In this document: positions 41,106 through 49,428 of the stretch, piece by piece
Layout: every line of letters starts with the position of its first letter
Position numbering within the stretch: position 1 is the stretch's first letter
Assembly: GCA_002482535.1 (NCBI GenBank)
Contig: DLGE01000005.1
Coordinates: 1 to 64,000 of the forward strand
Reading direction: 5' to 3'
DNA length: 64,000 bases
From: Peptococcaceae bacterium UBA7702
GTDB taxonomy: Bacteria > Bacillota > Dehalobacteriia > UBA7702
Program-made: the position numbers and the translations under genes
The notes under the pieces: generated by a model
Database searches by the model: none
The model's input: the letters and a program-made list of their open reading frames with translations, nothing else
What the model was told of the DNA's origin: nothing

Positions 41106-41852
41106 ATGGAGAAAATAATTATTCACATTCCCCACAGCAGCACTGTCATTCCAGAAGAATATCGTGGACTTTTCTTTTTGAATAACGATGAACTTGCTGA
41201 CGAAATTCTTCGCATGACGGATCGATATACTGATGACCTGTTTGGCTCTTTTGGTCATAAAATTATTTTCCCTATCAGCAGGCTCGTATGTGACGTTGAA
41301 CGATTTCGAAGCGAAAAACAGGAGTCAATGACAGGGAAAGGAATGTGGGTGTGTTATGAGCGCACCTCTGATCAAAGAACGCTAAAAACAGTGTCTGTGG
41401 AGCACAAGAAAGAGATACTTGAAAACTGGTACGATATCCATCATAAAAAACTCACCTTGATGTCAGAACGCGCTTTGCGTTTATGTAATCAATGTCTAAT
41501 TGTGGATGCCCACTCGTTCCCCTCGAAAGCATTGTCTTATGAGAATACGCGGCGTAACCGTCCGGATATCTGTCTCGGCACAGACGAGTACCACACCCCC
41601 ACCGGCTTAATAAGACAATGTGCTGATTTGTTTTCCGCGTTGGGTTATAGGGTCGCTGTGAACATACCGTTTGCCGGTTGCCTTATCCCTATGAAATACT
41701 ATAGAAAAGATCAAAGAGTAGCAGGCATCATGATCGAAATCAATAGAAGCTTGTACATGGATGAAAATACAGGCATAAAAAGCGAAGGATATTTGACGGT
41801 CAAGGAAGATATCACCGCTGTGCTAAGAGATTTGATACACTTTAACACATAA
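41106..41852 (+). CDS. N-formylglutamate amidohydrolase family protein under a SAM riboswitch
   Basis: A 248-residue zinc-amidohydrolase of the FGase (HutG-type) family. Landmarks are IIIHIPHSSTVIPEEY (His/Ser), PISRLVCDVERF, CLIVDAHSFPSKAL (Asp-x-His), RRNRPDICLGTDEYHTP and GIMIEINRSLYMDE. HutG-type enzymes hydrolyse N-formylglutamate in histidine breakdown, but no hut genes adjoin and control by S-adenosylmethionine is unexpected. A formyl or acyl amide linked to methionine or methyl metabolism is a more fitting substrate. AAGGAT precedes the ATG. A gene of unknown function follows. Confidence 0.85.
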   Translation: MEKIIIHIPHSSTVIPEEYRGLFFLNNDELADEILRMTDRYTDDLFGSFGHKIIFPISRLVCDVERFRSEKQESMTGKGMWVCYERTSDQRTLKTVSVEHKKEILENWYDIHHKKLTLMSERALRLCNQCLIVDAHSFPSKALSYENTRRNRPDICLGTDEYHTPTGLIRQCADLFSALGYRVAVNIPFAGCLIPMKYYRKDQRVAGIMIEINRSLYMDENTGIKSEGYLTVKEDITAVLRDLIHFNT

Positions 41853-41973
41853 ATAGCTTTTATTTTTTATCGAAAGGCTGTTCCTCTTTTGGGATATTTA
41901 TGCGTTGATAATTTAAAGTAGCCTTGGGAAGTGGCGAGACTATGAATATTTTAGCTTGAGGAGGGATGCTATT

Positions 41974-42693
41974 GTGGAGCTTGGAATAAAAGAAAAACAA
42001 AAAAAGCGAGACTGTGGTATCAAAATGAAGATCGTGCCATACGGTGCCGGTTGGACAGATATTTATCTTGATTTTGCCGGAAAGCAACTGTATTTTATCA
42101 TCTCTGAGATGTCCAAAAATCAGTTTAATGATCTTTTGAAGATACTTTACTACCTTTATCCTGACCAAGGTGATCCGGAACGGACGCACGAGCTTATTGA
42201 ATATAAATGCGGCATCTGCACTGAAACCGAAACCGGCTATAAGGTGGTAAAAATTACAGATGACCTTCACGGTGTCGAATTACCGTCTGTCGTACGGGAT
42301 ATCCCCTGGAAGGCTGATTTTACATGGGATGAAGAAGGGGCGTACAGTGATTGGACGCTTGAAAGGGTACCCGATCAAAACATTGATTTTCTGTTAAAAA
42401 TACATATTGAACACCATAGAGCTGAAACCAAAATCTATGATTATGAAGTGTCCTACAGGGATTTTTGTTATGCTGTGGCAAAGGCGTGTACCGAGATGCT
42501 CAAAGAGTATGGGTTTTATGGTTACCACTACTCCACCTACATTCAGGATATGAATATTCGGTATTTACTTTTTTTGAAGTCTGTCGCGTTGAATGACTTT
42601 GAAGCACGCAAACTGACATGCTATGATAAAGAGGGGCACGGTGAGACAACTGACTTACAGAAGGAATTAGAACTTTTGCTTTTTGAAATGTGA
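41974..42693 (+). CDS. Hypothetical protein, 239 aa
   Basis: No family recognised. The protein has no signal peptide or membrane segment. Readable stretches are KIVPYGAGWTDIYLDFAGKQ, LLKILYYLYPDQ, PWKADFTWDEEGAYSDW and EVSYRDFCYAVAKACTEMLKEYGFYGY, an aromatic-rich soluble alpha/beta protein. I chose GTG 41974 because GAGGAGG (41958-41964) lies ahead; an upstream TTG overlaps that site. It is 121 bases after the riboswitch gene, with no terminator between, so it may be co-transcribed. Confidence 0.7.
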   Translation: MELGIKEKQKKRDCGIKMKIVPYGAGWTDIYLDFAGKQLYFIISEMSKNQFNDLLKILYYLYPDQGDPERTHELIEYKCGICTETETGYKVVKITDDLHGVELPSVVRDIPWKADFTWDEEGAYSDWTLERVPDQNIDFLLKIHIEHHRAETKIYDYEVSYRDFCYAVAKACTEMLKEYGFYGYHYSTYIQDMNIRYLLFLKSVALNDFEARKLTCYDKEGHGETTDLQKELELLLFEM

Positions 42694-42800
42694 AAAACTT
42701 CACAGTTATACATTAAGGCTTTGCATCCTTTCCCCAAAGAGGCATTTACTTCAAGCGAAATTTGCACGATCTGTAGCTCTCTGTTAAAATAGGAGACTTT

Positions 42801-42844
42801 TATCATAAAATCACCGACCCATCTGGGTCGGTGATTTTATGATA
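42801..42844. terminator. 21-bp perfect palindromic terminator
   Basis: TATCATAAAATCACCGACCCA, a TC centre, and its exact reverse complement, 44 bases in all. The A/T-rich outer arms provide a T-run on both strands. It separates the 41974 gene from gdhA. Confidence 0.8.
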
Positions 42845-42954
42845 CCTACTGCAAAATTTGTGGTTCAGTGGAACCCCTTGGTTGCGGGTAGGAAGAGTTT
42901 ACCTTTTAATAAGATATTTTTTTGTGGAGAATTTGTTAAATTTTAAATTCTGAA

Positions 42955-42983
42955 TTGTTTTTTTTTGCAATTTTTGTTATAAT
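42955..42983 (+). promoter_or_regulatory. Promoter of gdhA
   Basis: TTGTTT (42955-42960), a T-rich 17-base spacer, TATAAT (42978-42983), 47 bases before the ATG. Confidence 0.65.
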
Positions 42984-43030
42984 GATTAAATCGTTAATTG
43001 CAAAGAACAATAAAAAGAAGGAGAAGTACT

Positions 43031-44380
43031 ATGAACTTTAAAAGCAATTATTTGTCTAAAGTATATGACAGTGTTTGTTCCCGCAATCCGAACGAACCTG
43101 AATTTCTTCAGGCAGTACACGAAGTGCTCGAGTCGTTAGAACCGGTGGTCGAAAAACGTCCGGATATCGTGGAAGCCGGCATCATTGACCGTATCGTTGA
43201 ACCGGAACGTATGATCAGCTTCCGCGTCAGCTGGGTTGACGATAACAACAAGGTTCAGGTGAACCGCGGTTACCGTATCCAGTTTAATAGCGCCATCGGT
43301 CCCTACAAAGGCGGTATCAGACTTCATCCCTCGGTGAATGCCTCCATCCTCAAATTCCTCGGTTTTGAACAGGTATTCAAAAATTCCTTAACCGGTTTGG
43401 CCATGGGTGGCGCCAAAGGCGGTTCCGATTTTGATCCCAAAGGTAAGTCCGACGGTGAAGTCATGCGCTTTTGTCAGAGCTTCATGACAGAATTGCGCCG
43501 GCACATCGGTCCCGATACCGACGTACCCGCCGGGGACATCGGTACCGGCGCCCGTGAAATCGGTTATATGTTCGGTCAATACAAACGCCTCGCCAACGAA
43601 TTTACCGGAGTTTTAACCGGGAAAGGGCTGTCTTACGGCGGTTCTTTGGCACGCCCCGAAGCAACCGGCTACGGGCTGTGCTACTTTACCGATGAAATGC
43701 TTCGTGACCACGGCCAATCATTCGCTGGTAAGACCGTCGTCGTCTCCGGTTCCGGCAATGTCGCCATTTACGCAACGCAGAAAGCCACCGAACTTGGTGC
43801 AAAAGTAGTCGCGCTTTCCGACTCCAACGGTTATATTTACGATGCCAACGGCATCAACCTTGACGTTGTCCGTCAGATCAAGGAAGTGGAACGGGGACGT
43901 ATCAAGGAATATGCTGAGCGTGTACCTGGTTCCGTCTATACGGAAGGCTGCCGCGGGATTTGGACCATCAAGTGCGATATTGCGCTGCCTTCCGCAACCC
44001 AGAACGAACTGAACGCCGACGATGCCGCCGCTTTGATTGCCAATGGCGTTTACGCTGTGGCGGAAGGTGCGAATATGCCCTCCACACCGGAAGCAATCGC
44101 CCTATTCCAGTCGAAAGGCGTGCTCTTTGGCCCGGCCAAAGCAGCCAATGCGGGAGGGGTTGCCACTTCCGGCCTGGAAATGGCCCAGAATTCCCAGCGG
44201 ATCTCCTGGACCTTCGCGGAAGTCGACGAAAAGCTGCACATGATTATGAAAGGCATCTATAAGAATGCTTCTTCTGTGGCGAAAGAATACGGCTGTGGAG
44301 ATAACCTTGTCTTCGGCGCCAATGTGGCGGGCTTCCTCAAAGTTGCCGACGCCATGCTTTGGCAGGGAGTCAGTTATTAA
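43031..44380 (+). CDS. gdhA: Glutamate dehydrogenase, hexameric NADP-type
   Basis: A 449-residue glutamate dehydrogenase that interconverts 2-oxoglutarate plus ammonia and glutamate. The substrate site lies in IGPYKGGIRLHPSVN and KNSLTGLAMGGAKGGSDFDPKG (catalytic Lys), with VPAGDIGTGAREIGYMFGQY, ARPEATGYGLCYF and the Rossmann loop VVVSGSGNVAIYA. The length and these blocks match the bacterial ~450-residue NADP-linked class. ATG at 43031 behind AGAAGGAG; the longer upstream reading lacks a site. It may also take up ammonia released by the ilvA-type lyase. A terminator follows. Confidence 0.96.
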   Translation: MNFKSNYLSKVYDSVCSRNPNEPEFLQAVHEVLESLEPVVEKRPDIVEAGIIDRIVEPERMISFRVSWVDDNNKVQVNRGYRIQFNSAIGPYKGGIRLHPSVNASILKFLGFEQVFKNSLTGLAMGGAKGGSDFDPKGKSDGEVMRFCQSFMTELRRHIGPDTDVPAGDIGTGAREIGYMFGQYKRLANEFTGVLTGKGLSYGGSLARPEATGYGLCYFTDEMLRDHGQSFAGKTVVVSGSGNVAIYATQKATELGAKVVALSDSNGYIYDANGINLDVVRQIKEVERGRIKEYAERVPGSVYTEGCRGIWTIKCDIALPSATQNELNADDAAALIANGVYAVAEGANMPSTPEAIALFQSKGVLFGPAKAANAGGVATSGLEMAQNSQRISWTFAEVDEKLHMIMKGIYKNASSVAKEYGCGDNLVFGANVAGFLKVADAMLWQGVSY

Positions 44381-44471
44381 GGGAAACGTTTGAAAGACGT
44401 TCTTCCTGAAAGAGGCAATTCCTTGCCTTTGGGTTTCCCGAAAAACAGAATCATAGGATTATGGGATCAAG

Positions 44472-44510
44472 GGGCTTATTATCCAGACCAGGATAATAAG
44501 CCCTTTTCTT
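44472..44510 (+). terminator. Terminator of gdhA
   Basis: GGGCTTATTATCC (44472-44484) and GGATAATAAGCCC (44491-44503), then TTTTCTT. Confidence 0.9.
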
Positions 44511-44516
44511 GCCCTT

Positions 44517-44546
44517 GTATAGATTATGGGAAATTTGTCCATAATG
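44517..44546 (+). promoter_or_regulatory. SigG-like forespore promoter of the ger operon
   Basis: GTATA (44517-44521), 18 bases, CATAATG (44540-44546) resembles the SigG pattern (GHATR, CATNHTA) and sits between the gdhA terminator and the ger genes, where a forespore promoter is expected. One -10 base departs from consensus. Confidence 0.5.
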
Positions 44547-44576
44547 ATACCAACCGGGAAAAGGGGAGCATTTTCC

Positions 44577-46175
44577 ATGTTTCATTATTTTAAAAAAGTA
44601 GTTCAACATTTAAAAGCGCAAAATCTTAATCAGCAGACGGAAGATCCCTTTGCCGAACGACCGGATTTTGTGCTGTCTTCTGATATCGACCAAAACCTCA
44701 CCAAATTCAGAGAGATTTTCGGTGCCAGTAACGATATCATTATCCGCGAATTCGTCTTTGGGCAAGATCCGCAAGTTCGCGGCGTCGTCATGTTCGTTGA
44801 CGGTCTGGTGGATAAAGCTACCATCAATTTAAGCATCATCAAGCCTTTGATGTACGATCTGCGCCTCATTCGTTCCTTGGGGAATGATGAGACCCATATC
44901 GAACAGATCAAAACTACGCTGCTCTCCGTCGGAGAAATCAAGCAGACGCCACTGATCGATAAATTAGTGGATAACTGTCTTTCCGGTGAAACGGTGTTTA
45001 TCGTTGACGGTCTTACCGAAGGTTTTATGATCAGCACCAGGGCTTGGGAAAACCGGGGCGTGCAGGAACCGCAGACCGAAAGCGTGGTGCGCGGACCCAG
45101 AGAGGGTTTTTGCGAAACACTGCGGATCAATACATCGCTGCTGCGGCGTAAGATCAAGAATCCCAATTTCATCATGGAGAGCGTGGAAATCGGCAAACGG
45201 ACAAAAACCAGTGTTTGCATCGCCTATTTGAAGGACATCGCCGATCCGGCGTTGATCGATGAAATCAAAGTCAGGTTGGGGCGGATCAATACCGACTCGA
45301 TTCTGGAATCCGGCTATATCGAGCAATTCATTGAGGACGCGCCTTATTCCATTTTTTCAACGGTGGCCAACAGTGAAAAACCCGACGTGATCGCCGCGAA
45401 AATCTTAGAGGGCCGGGCGGCCATTCTCGTGGACGGCACGCCTTTTGTTCTTTCTGTGCCTATGGTTTTCGTGGAGAGTTTTCAGACCGCAGAGGATTAT
45501 TATACCCGTCATATCCTGGCCAGCCTGACCCGGATCATGCGCTATTTTTCCTATTTGATCACAACGCTGACACCGGCGCTGTATATCGCGATTTTAACGT
45601 TCCATCAGGAAATTATCCCGACATCTCTGATGTTTACTTTGGCCGCTTCCGAAGAGGAGTTGCCTTTCCCGTCGTTTTTCGAGTTGCTCATTATGATGAT
45701 CACCTTCGATATCCTGCGGGAAGCGGGGATACGCTTGCCGCGCCCTGTGGGGCAGGCCATCAGTATTGTCGGTGCTCTGGTCATGGGGGAAGCCTCAGTG
45801 GCGGCGGGCATCGTTTCCGATTTTACGGTCATTGTCATTGCCATTACCGCTGTCAGCAGCTTTGTGGTGGCTCCCCAGGAGGATTCCGCTACCATGCTGC
45901 GATATATCTATCTTGTCCTGGGCGGATTTATGGGCGGCATTGGCATTACCGTCGGCGTCATCGGGACGCTGATTCATTTGGCATCTTTGCGGTCCTTCGG
46001 CACCCCCTATTTATCGCCGTTGGCACCCTTTGCCGCCAGTGATCAGAAAGACGTATTCATCCGGGCGCCCTGGTGGTCCATGGGTACGAGGCCGCGGTTT
46101 ATGGGCGTTCGCGATCTGCGCAGACAGGGACACCGTTTAAGGCCCCATAAGCCTCAAGAGGAACATTTGTCATGA
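44577..46175 (+). CDS. gerA: Spore germinant receptor A subunit (GerA family)
   Basis: A 532-residue GerA-type subunit. An N-terminal soluble domain (IREFVFGQDPQVRGVVMFVDG, ETVFIVDGL, VRGPREGFCETLRINTSLLRRK) leads to several membrane helices starting near LTPALYIAILTFH and PFPSFFELLIMMITFDILREAGIRLP. A subunits form the inner-membrane germinant receptor of dormant spores with B and C subunits. Start chosen at 44577, with GGGGAG upstream; an earlier ATG at 44526 lies in the promoter region. The order A-C-B plus a small membrane protein forms an operon. Confidence 0.95.
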   Translation: MFHYFKKVVQHLKAQNLNQQTEDPFAERPDFVLSSDIDQNLTKFREIFGASNDIIIREFVFGQDPQVRGVVMFVDGLVDKATINLSIIKPLMYDLRLIRSLGNDETHIEQIKTTLLSVGEIKQTPLIDKLVDNCLSGETVFIVDGLTEGFMISTRAWENRGVQEPQTESVVRGPREGFCETLRINTSLLRRKIKNPNFIMESVEIGKRTKTSVCIAYLKDIADPALIDEIKVRLGRINTDSILESGYIEQFIEDAPYSIFSTVANSEKPDVIAAKILEGRAAILVDGTPFVLSVPMVFVESFQTAEDYYTRHILASLTRIMRYFSYLITTLTPALYIAILTFHQEIIPTSLMFTLAASEEELPFPSFFELLIMMITFDILREAGIRLPRPVGQAISIVGALVMGEASVAAGIVSDFTVIVIAITAVSSFVVAPQEDSATMLRYIYLVLGGFMGGIGITVGVIGTLIHLASLRSFGTPYLSPLAPFAASDQKDVFIRAPWWSMGTRPRFMGVRDLRRQGHRLRPHKPQEEHLS

Positions 46176-47323
46176 AAAAAGCAGCGACGGTTTTGCTCTG
46201 TGCGGTTATCGCTTTGGCGGCGGCGGGATGCTGGAGCTCCGGGGATTTGAATGAATACGCTTTTGTTGTGGGTGTTGCCGTTGATCAGGGAAGTACTCCC
46301 GATAACATATTGTTGACGGTACAAGTCGCGAAGCCCAGCGGGTTTAAGTCTACCATCAACGGAGGCGGCGGCAGCGGCGAAGATGCCTATTGGAATATCT
46401 CCAACGAAGGAGAAACCTTATTCAATGCGGTGCGCGGCTTTACCCATGAATCCGGTCGAAAGCTGGATTTTCAGCACAATACCCTCCTGATATACAGCCG
46501 TGATATCGCGGAAAAAGGTCTCTGGGATTGTATGGATTTGTTTGTCCGCGATCACGAATTCAGAACATCTACCTGGGTCGCCATCACCGACGAAAAGGCC
46601 GCTGATGTTTTTGAGGTAGAGGCGGGTTTGGAAACCCTGCCGGCAGTGGAAATTGACAAAATGATGGATTCTCAGCAATATACTTCTCAATCTTATACCA
46701 CCGAACTTTTGGATTTTTTAAAGCGCCTAAAAAGTGATACCACGGCGCCTCTGGCGCCAATCATCAGTATCCGCGGTGAAGGAGAAGATCGGAAGATTCA
46801 CATATCGGGGGCGGCTGTTTTCCATAAGGATCAACTCATCGGAGAACTGAGTGATCTGGAAACACGGGGACTTATGTGGGTCACCGGCAACGTAAAAAGC
46901 GGTATTCTCATTGTGGATTGTCCTTGCGGCCAGGGAAAAGTCGAACTGGAAATTTTTCAGGCCAAGAGTTCCGTCACCCCTGTGCTAAAAGACGGCAACC
47001 TTTCCTTTTTGGTAGAAATTAAAGAAAAGGGGAATCTCGGCAGTCAAACCTGCAGTGAAAACTTAGCTTCCACGAAAAAACTGGATGTTTTGTCTAAGCG
47101 GCAGAACGAGGCCATCAAAACCGAAATTGAGGCCGCCTTAAAAAAAGCCCAGGAGTTAAATGCCGATATCTTCGGCTTCGGAGAAGCGGTCTATCGGAAA
47201 TATCCCAAGCAATGGAAATCGATGAAGGATCAGTGGAGCGAGATATTCCCCACCCTTGATGTGGAAATCAAGGTCCAATCGGATGTTTACGGCACCGGTA
47301 ATATCACAAAACCGGTCAACTGA
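46172..47323 (+). CDS. gerC: Spore germinant receptor C lipoprotein
   Basis: A 383-residue Ger(x)C protein with a lipoprotein signal (VLLCAVIALAAAGCW, Cys about 21) and family blocks DLNEYAFVVGVAVDQG, GRKLDFQHNTLLIYSRDIAEKG and TPVLKDGNLSFLVEIKEKG. It is attached to the outer face of the spore inner membrane as part of the germinant receptor. It overlaps gerA by four bases (ATGA), so translation is coupled. Confidence 0.95.
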   Translation: MKKAATVLLCAVIALAAAGCWSSGDLNEYAFVVGVAVDQGSTPDNILLTVQVAKPSGFKSTINGGGGSGEDAYWNISNEGETLFNAVRGFTHESGRKLDFQHNTLLIYSRDIAEKGLWDCMDLFVRDHEFRTSTWVAITDEKAADVFEVEAGLETLPAVEIDKMMDSQQYTSQSYTTELLDFLKRLKSDTTAPLAPIISIRGEGEDRKIHISGAAVFHKDQLIGELSDLETRGLMWVTGNVKSGILIVDCPCGQGKVELEIFQAKSSVTPVLKDGNLSFLVEIKEKGNLGSQTCSENLASTKKLDVLSKRQNEAIKTEIEAALKKAQELNADIFGFGEAVYRKYPKQWKSMKDQWSEIFPTLDVEIKVQSDVYGTGNITKPVN

Positions 47324-47341
47324 GGAGTGGAGCAAACAGTA

Positions 47342-48448
47342 ATGAAATTAGAAAAGGGTACGATCTCCAACTCACAAATGGCTTTTCTGCTTGGAATCTA
47401 CATTCAGGGTTCCATCTTCTGCACCGCTCTCGTGTACCATATCATGACGCGGAATATCTGTCTGATCTCTCTGACTTCCTTCGCGGTCTGTCTCATCTTT
47501 GTGTTTGTCTTTATCAAACTGATCCGGATGTTCCCTGGACATAATCTTTTGGATCTGAACAATATTGTTTTCGGTGTGTACGTTGGTAAAGTGGTCTCTG
47601 GCCTATATCTCCTTTTTCTTGTCATTCTGACCGTGGCCAACCTGCGTTTGCTCAGTGATTATGTGGTCGGTAATTATATGGTGGAAACACCGATCTTGGC
47701 CATTGCGATCATGTTTCTTTTTGTCCTTGCCTGGGCTGTTTATGCGGGATTGGAGGTATTGGCCCGCATCGGCGTGCTATTTTTTGTGATCGTTTCGGTT
47801 TTGATCGGCGTGATTTTCCTTTTATCCCTTAGTCAAATGGAAATCACCAACTTTTTCCCTCTGTTCGATATTTCGTTCATTGATTTCGTACGCACCAATC
47901 ACATCATCAGCACCATTTTCTTTGGCGAGTGCTTTCTGTTTATGATGTTCATCCCCTGTATGAAACAGCAAAACAGGCTGGGCCGGTCGTTGCTTTTCGG
48001 CCTGATCGCCGGTGAGATTTCTTTGATTCTCTCTGTTATTATGATCACCGGAGTGCTGGGAGATATGGCTTCCATTTCCAACAGTCCCTTAAACCGTGTG
48101 TTACGCCAGGTAGATTTGGGGCAGGTTCTATCCCGCATGGAGTTTATCGTTACGGGTATTCTGATGTTTTCCGTTTTTATGCGCATCGCTGTGATGTACT
48201 ATGCGGCAACCATGGGCCTCAGTCAATTTCTCGGCCTGAAATCCTATCGAATACTGGTGATCCCCTTGGGCGTCGTCATCTTAGGTTTGGTGGTGCCGAT
48301 GTTTTATACACCCAGCGCCCAGATTGCCTGTGGGATCAGTACCTGGCCCTTTTTCGCTTCCTTCTTTGAATTTGTGCTTCCTGTCGTTACCCTCTTCGTG
48401 GCGTTGCTGCGGGGGCTTTTCAAAAAGAGAGAGGAGGAATGCCGATGA
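47342..48448 (+). CDS. gerB: Spore germinant receptor B subunit (GerB permease)
   Basis: A 368-residue protein with about ten transmembrane helices and the GerB/APC-type pattern: ISNSQMAFLLGIYIQGS, PGHNLLDLNNIVFGVYVGKVVSG and FFPLFDISFIDFVRTN. In B. subtilis this subunit binds the germinant, often an amino acid. ATG at 47342 is preceded by GGAG; a GTG at 47327 overlaps the ribosome site. The ligand is not predictable. Confidence 0.93.
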   Translation: MKLEKGTISNSQMAFLLGIYIQGSIFCTALVYHIMTRNICLISLTSFAVCLIFVFVFIKLIRMFPGHNLLDLNNIVFGVYVGKVVSGLYLLFLVILTVANLRLLSDYVVGNYMVETPILAIAIMFLFVLAWAVYAGLEVLARIGVLFFVIVSVLIGVIFLLSLSQMEITNFFPLFDISFIDFVRTNHIISTIFFGECFLFMMFIPCMKQQNRLGRSLLFGLIAGEISLILSVIMITGVLGDMASISNSPLNRVLRQVDLGQVLSRMEFIVTGILMFSVFMRIAVMYYAATMGLSQFLGLKSYRILVIPLGVVILGLVVPMFYTPSAQIACGISTWPFFASFFEFVLPVVTLFVALLRGLFKKREEECR

Positions 48449-48663
48449 TTTACGCCGTGATTGCCATCTACCTGATCATTGCTTTTGTCGGCTGTCGTCC
48501 GCTGTATCAGAAAAAATGGTGGGCTGAATTCGCCGCTTATCTCACTTTATTGACCGTTGGTTTTTCCCTTTTGGCCATGCAGACCTTGGGCGTTGAGGTT
48601 CCCAGTCCCGGCCAGGGGATTCATATCCTGGTCATAGATGTGTTGCATATGGGGTATCACTAA
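48445..48663 (+). CDS. Small membrane protein at the end of the ger operon
   Basis: A 72-residue protein with two transmembrane helices (MIYAVIAIYLIIAFVGCRPL; FAAYLTLLTVGFSLLAMQTLG) and a short polar tail. Its ATG overlaps the gerB stop as ATGA, behind AGGAGG. Small proteins of this kind accompany several ger operons (D-type subunits with two helices). Role in the receptor inferred from coupling. Confidence 0.8.
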   Translation: MIYAVIAIYLIIAFVGCRPLYQKKWWAEFAAYLTLLTVGFSLLAMQTLGVEVPSPGQGIHILVIDVLHMGYH

Positions 48664-48720
48664 GGAAGGAAAGAACGATAACGTTATTGTCCAGCAACAA
48701 AAGGAACCGGGGCAAAAAGG

Positions 48721-48759
48721 AAGCCGGCTTCTGACGGAATATCAGAAGCCGGCTTTTTT
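48721..48759 (+). terminator. Terminator of the ger operon
   Basis: AAGCCGGCTTCTGA and TCAGAAGCCGGCTT (48721-48734; 48742-48755), then TTTT. The stem shares GGCTTCTGA with the hairpins around element copy A. Confidence 0.9.
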
Positions 48760-48791
48760 ATGGATCTTGCGCATAAAAGGACTGAACCCTC

Positions 48792-49019
48792 TTACTTTCC
48801 GCTATTTTCCTGTTTTTTAATCAACTCTTTGAGGGTATCGATTTTTTGTTGAATCCGGTCGAGCTCCGCCTGGTATTTGCCTAACGTGGAACCGGGAAGA
48901 TGGATATTGCGCTGTCCCACGACGATGTCCCGTTCTTCCGTTACTTCTTCCAACAGATCTTCCTGTTCCGTGAGTTTTTTTCGCAGTTCGTCGGTGCTGA
49001 GATTTTCATAAGCCAGCAT
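48792..49019 (-). CDS. Small coiled-coil protein
   Basis: A 75-residue protein, almost entirely charged helix: AYENLSTDELRKKLTEQEDLLEEV and AELDRIQQKIDTLKELIKKQEN, with a central conserved-looking RNIHLPGSTLGKY. AAGGAG lies before the ATG at 49019. No domain recognised. The position between two rightward operons, transcribed leftward from its own strong promoter, suggests an independent unit. Confidence 0.65.
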   Translation of the reverse strand: MLAYENLSTDELRKKLTEQEDLLEEVTEERDIVVGQRNIHLPGSTLGKYQAELDRIQQKIDTLKELIKKQENSGK

Positions 49020-49428
49020 GATGATCTCTCCTTCGTGGTTGTCTATGATTTTGAGGCACATGTTACATGTACCAAAGCAACGAAGTTGCTGTTCTCATAA
49101 TACCATAGAGCGTTCTTTTATGTCAACGCAGAAATGGATTAAACAGGCGGTTTATCATTTTCCCAATGCTTCAAAGAAAACCGCGCCGGTCCATGGGCGG
49201 CTTTTGCAAAAGGGTGACGCCGTAAAGTTTTCGCCGGAAGCTAATTTGCCTCAAGTGGCATAGCGGGGGGTTTCTTCTTACTTTAGGAAGTGATGGTTTC
49301 AAGACAACGGTACCGGCATGAAACGAACACCTAATCTTCATCCCGATTTAACCTGATTTTGGTAGCAGATTTTACATTTGTTTGATAAAATGTAAATAGA
49401 ATAGGGAAGAAAGGAGGTGAAATCAAGG
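49020..49428. other. Intergenic region with leftward promoter
   Basis: 409 bases. On the minus strand TTGACA (49121-49126), 18 bases, TATTAT (49097-49102) make a strong promoter for the coiled-coil gene, followed by the hairpin AGCAAC-GAA-GTTGCT in its leader. No gene is evident on the plus side up to the HAD gene. Confidence 0.6.

Larger units (their letters stand above)
42694..43030. other. Intergenic region before gdhA
   Basis: 337 bases containing the bidirectional palindromic terminator at 42801-42844 and the gdhA promoter at 42955-42983. Nothing else is visible. Confidence 0.6.

Noticed and set aside
43650..43666. TTGGCACG-type match to a sigma-54 -24/-12 element
   Set aside because: It lies inside the glutamate dehydrogenase coding region and lacks the -12 half.
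44390..44593. 67-codon frame between gdhA and gerA
   Set aside because: It passes through a strong terminator and the SigG-like promoter.
49018..49263. 81-codon plus-strand frame before the HAD gene
   Set aside because: It overlaps the coiled-coil gene leader and its strong leftward promoter; no ribosome site.
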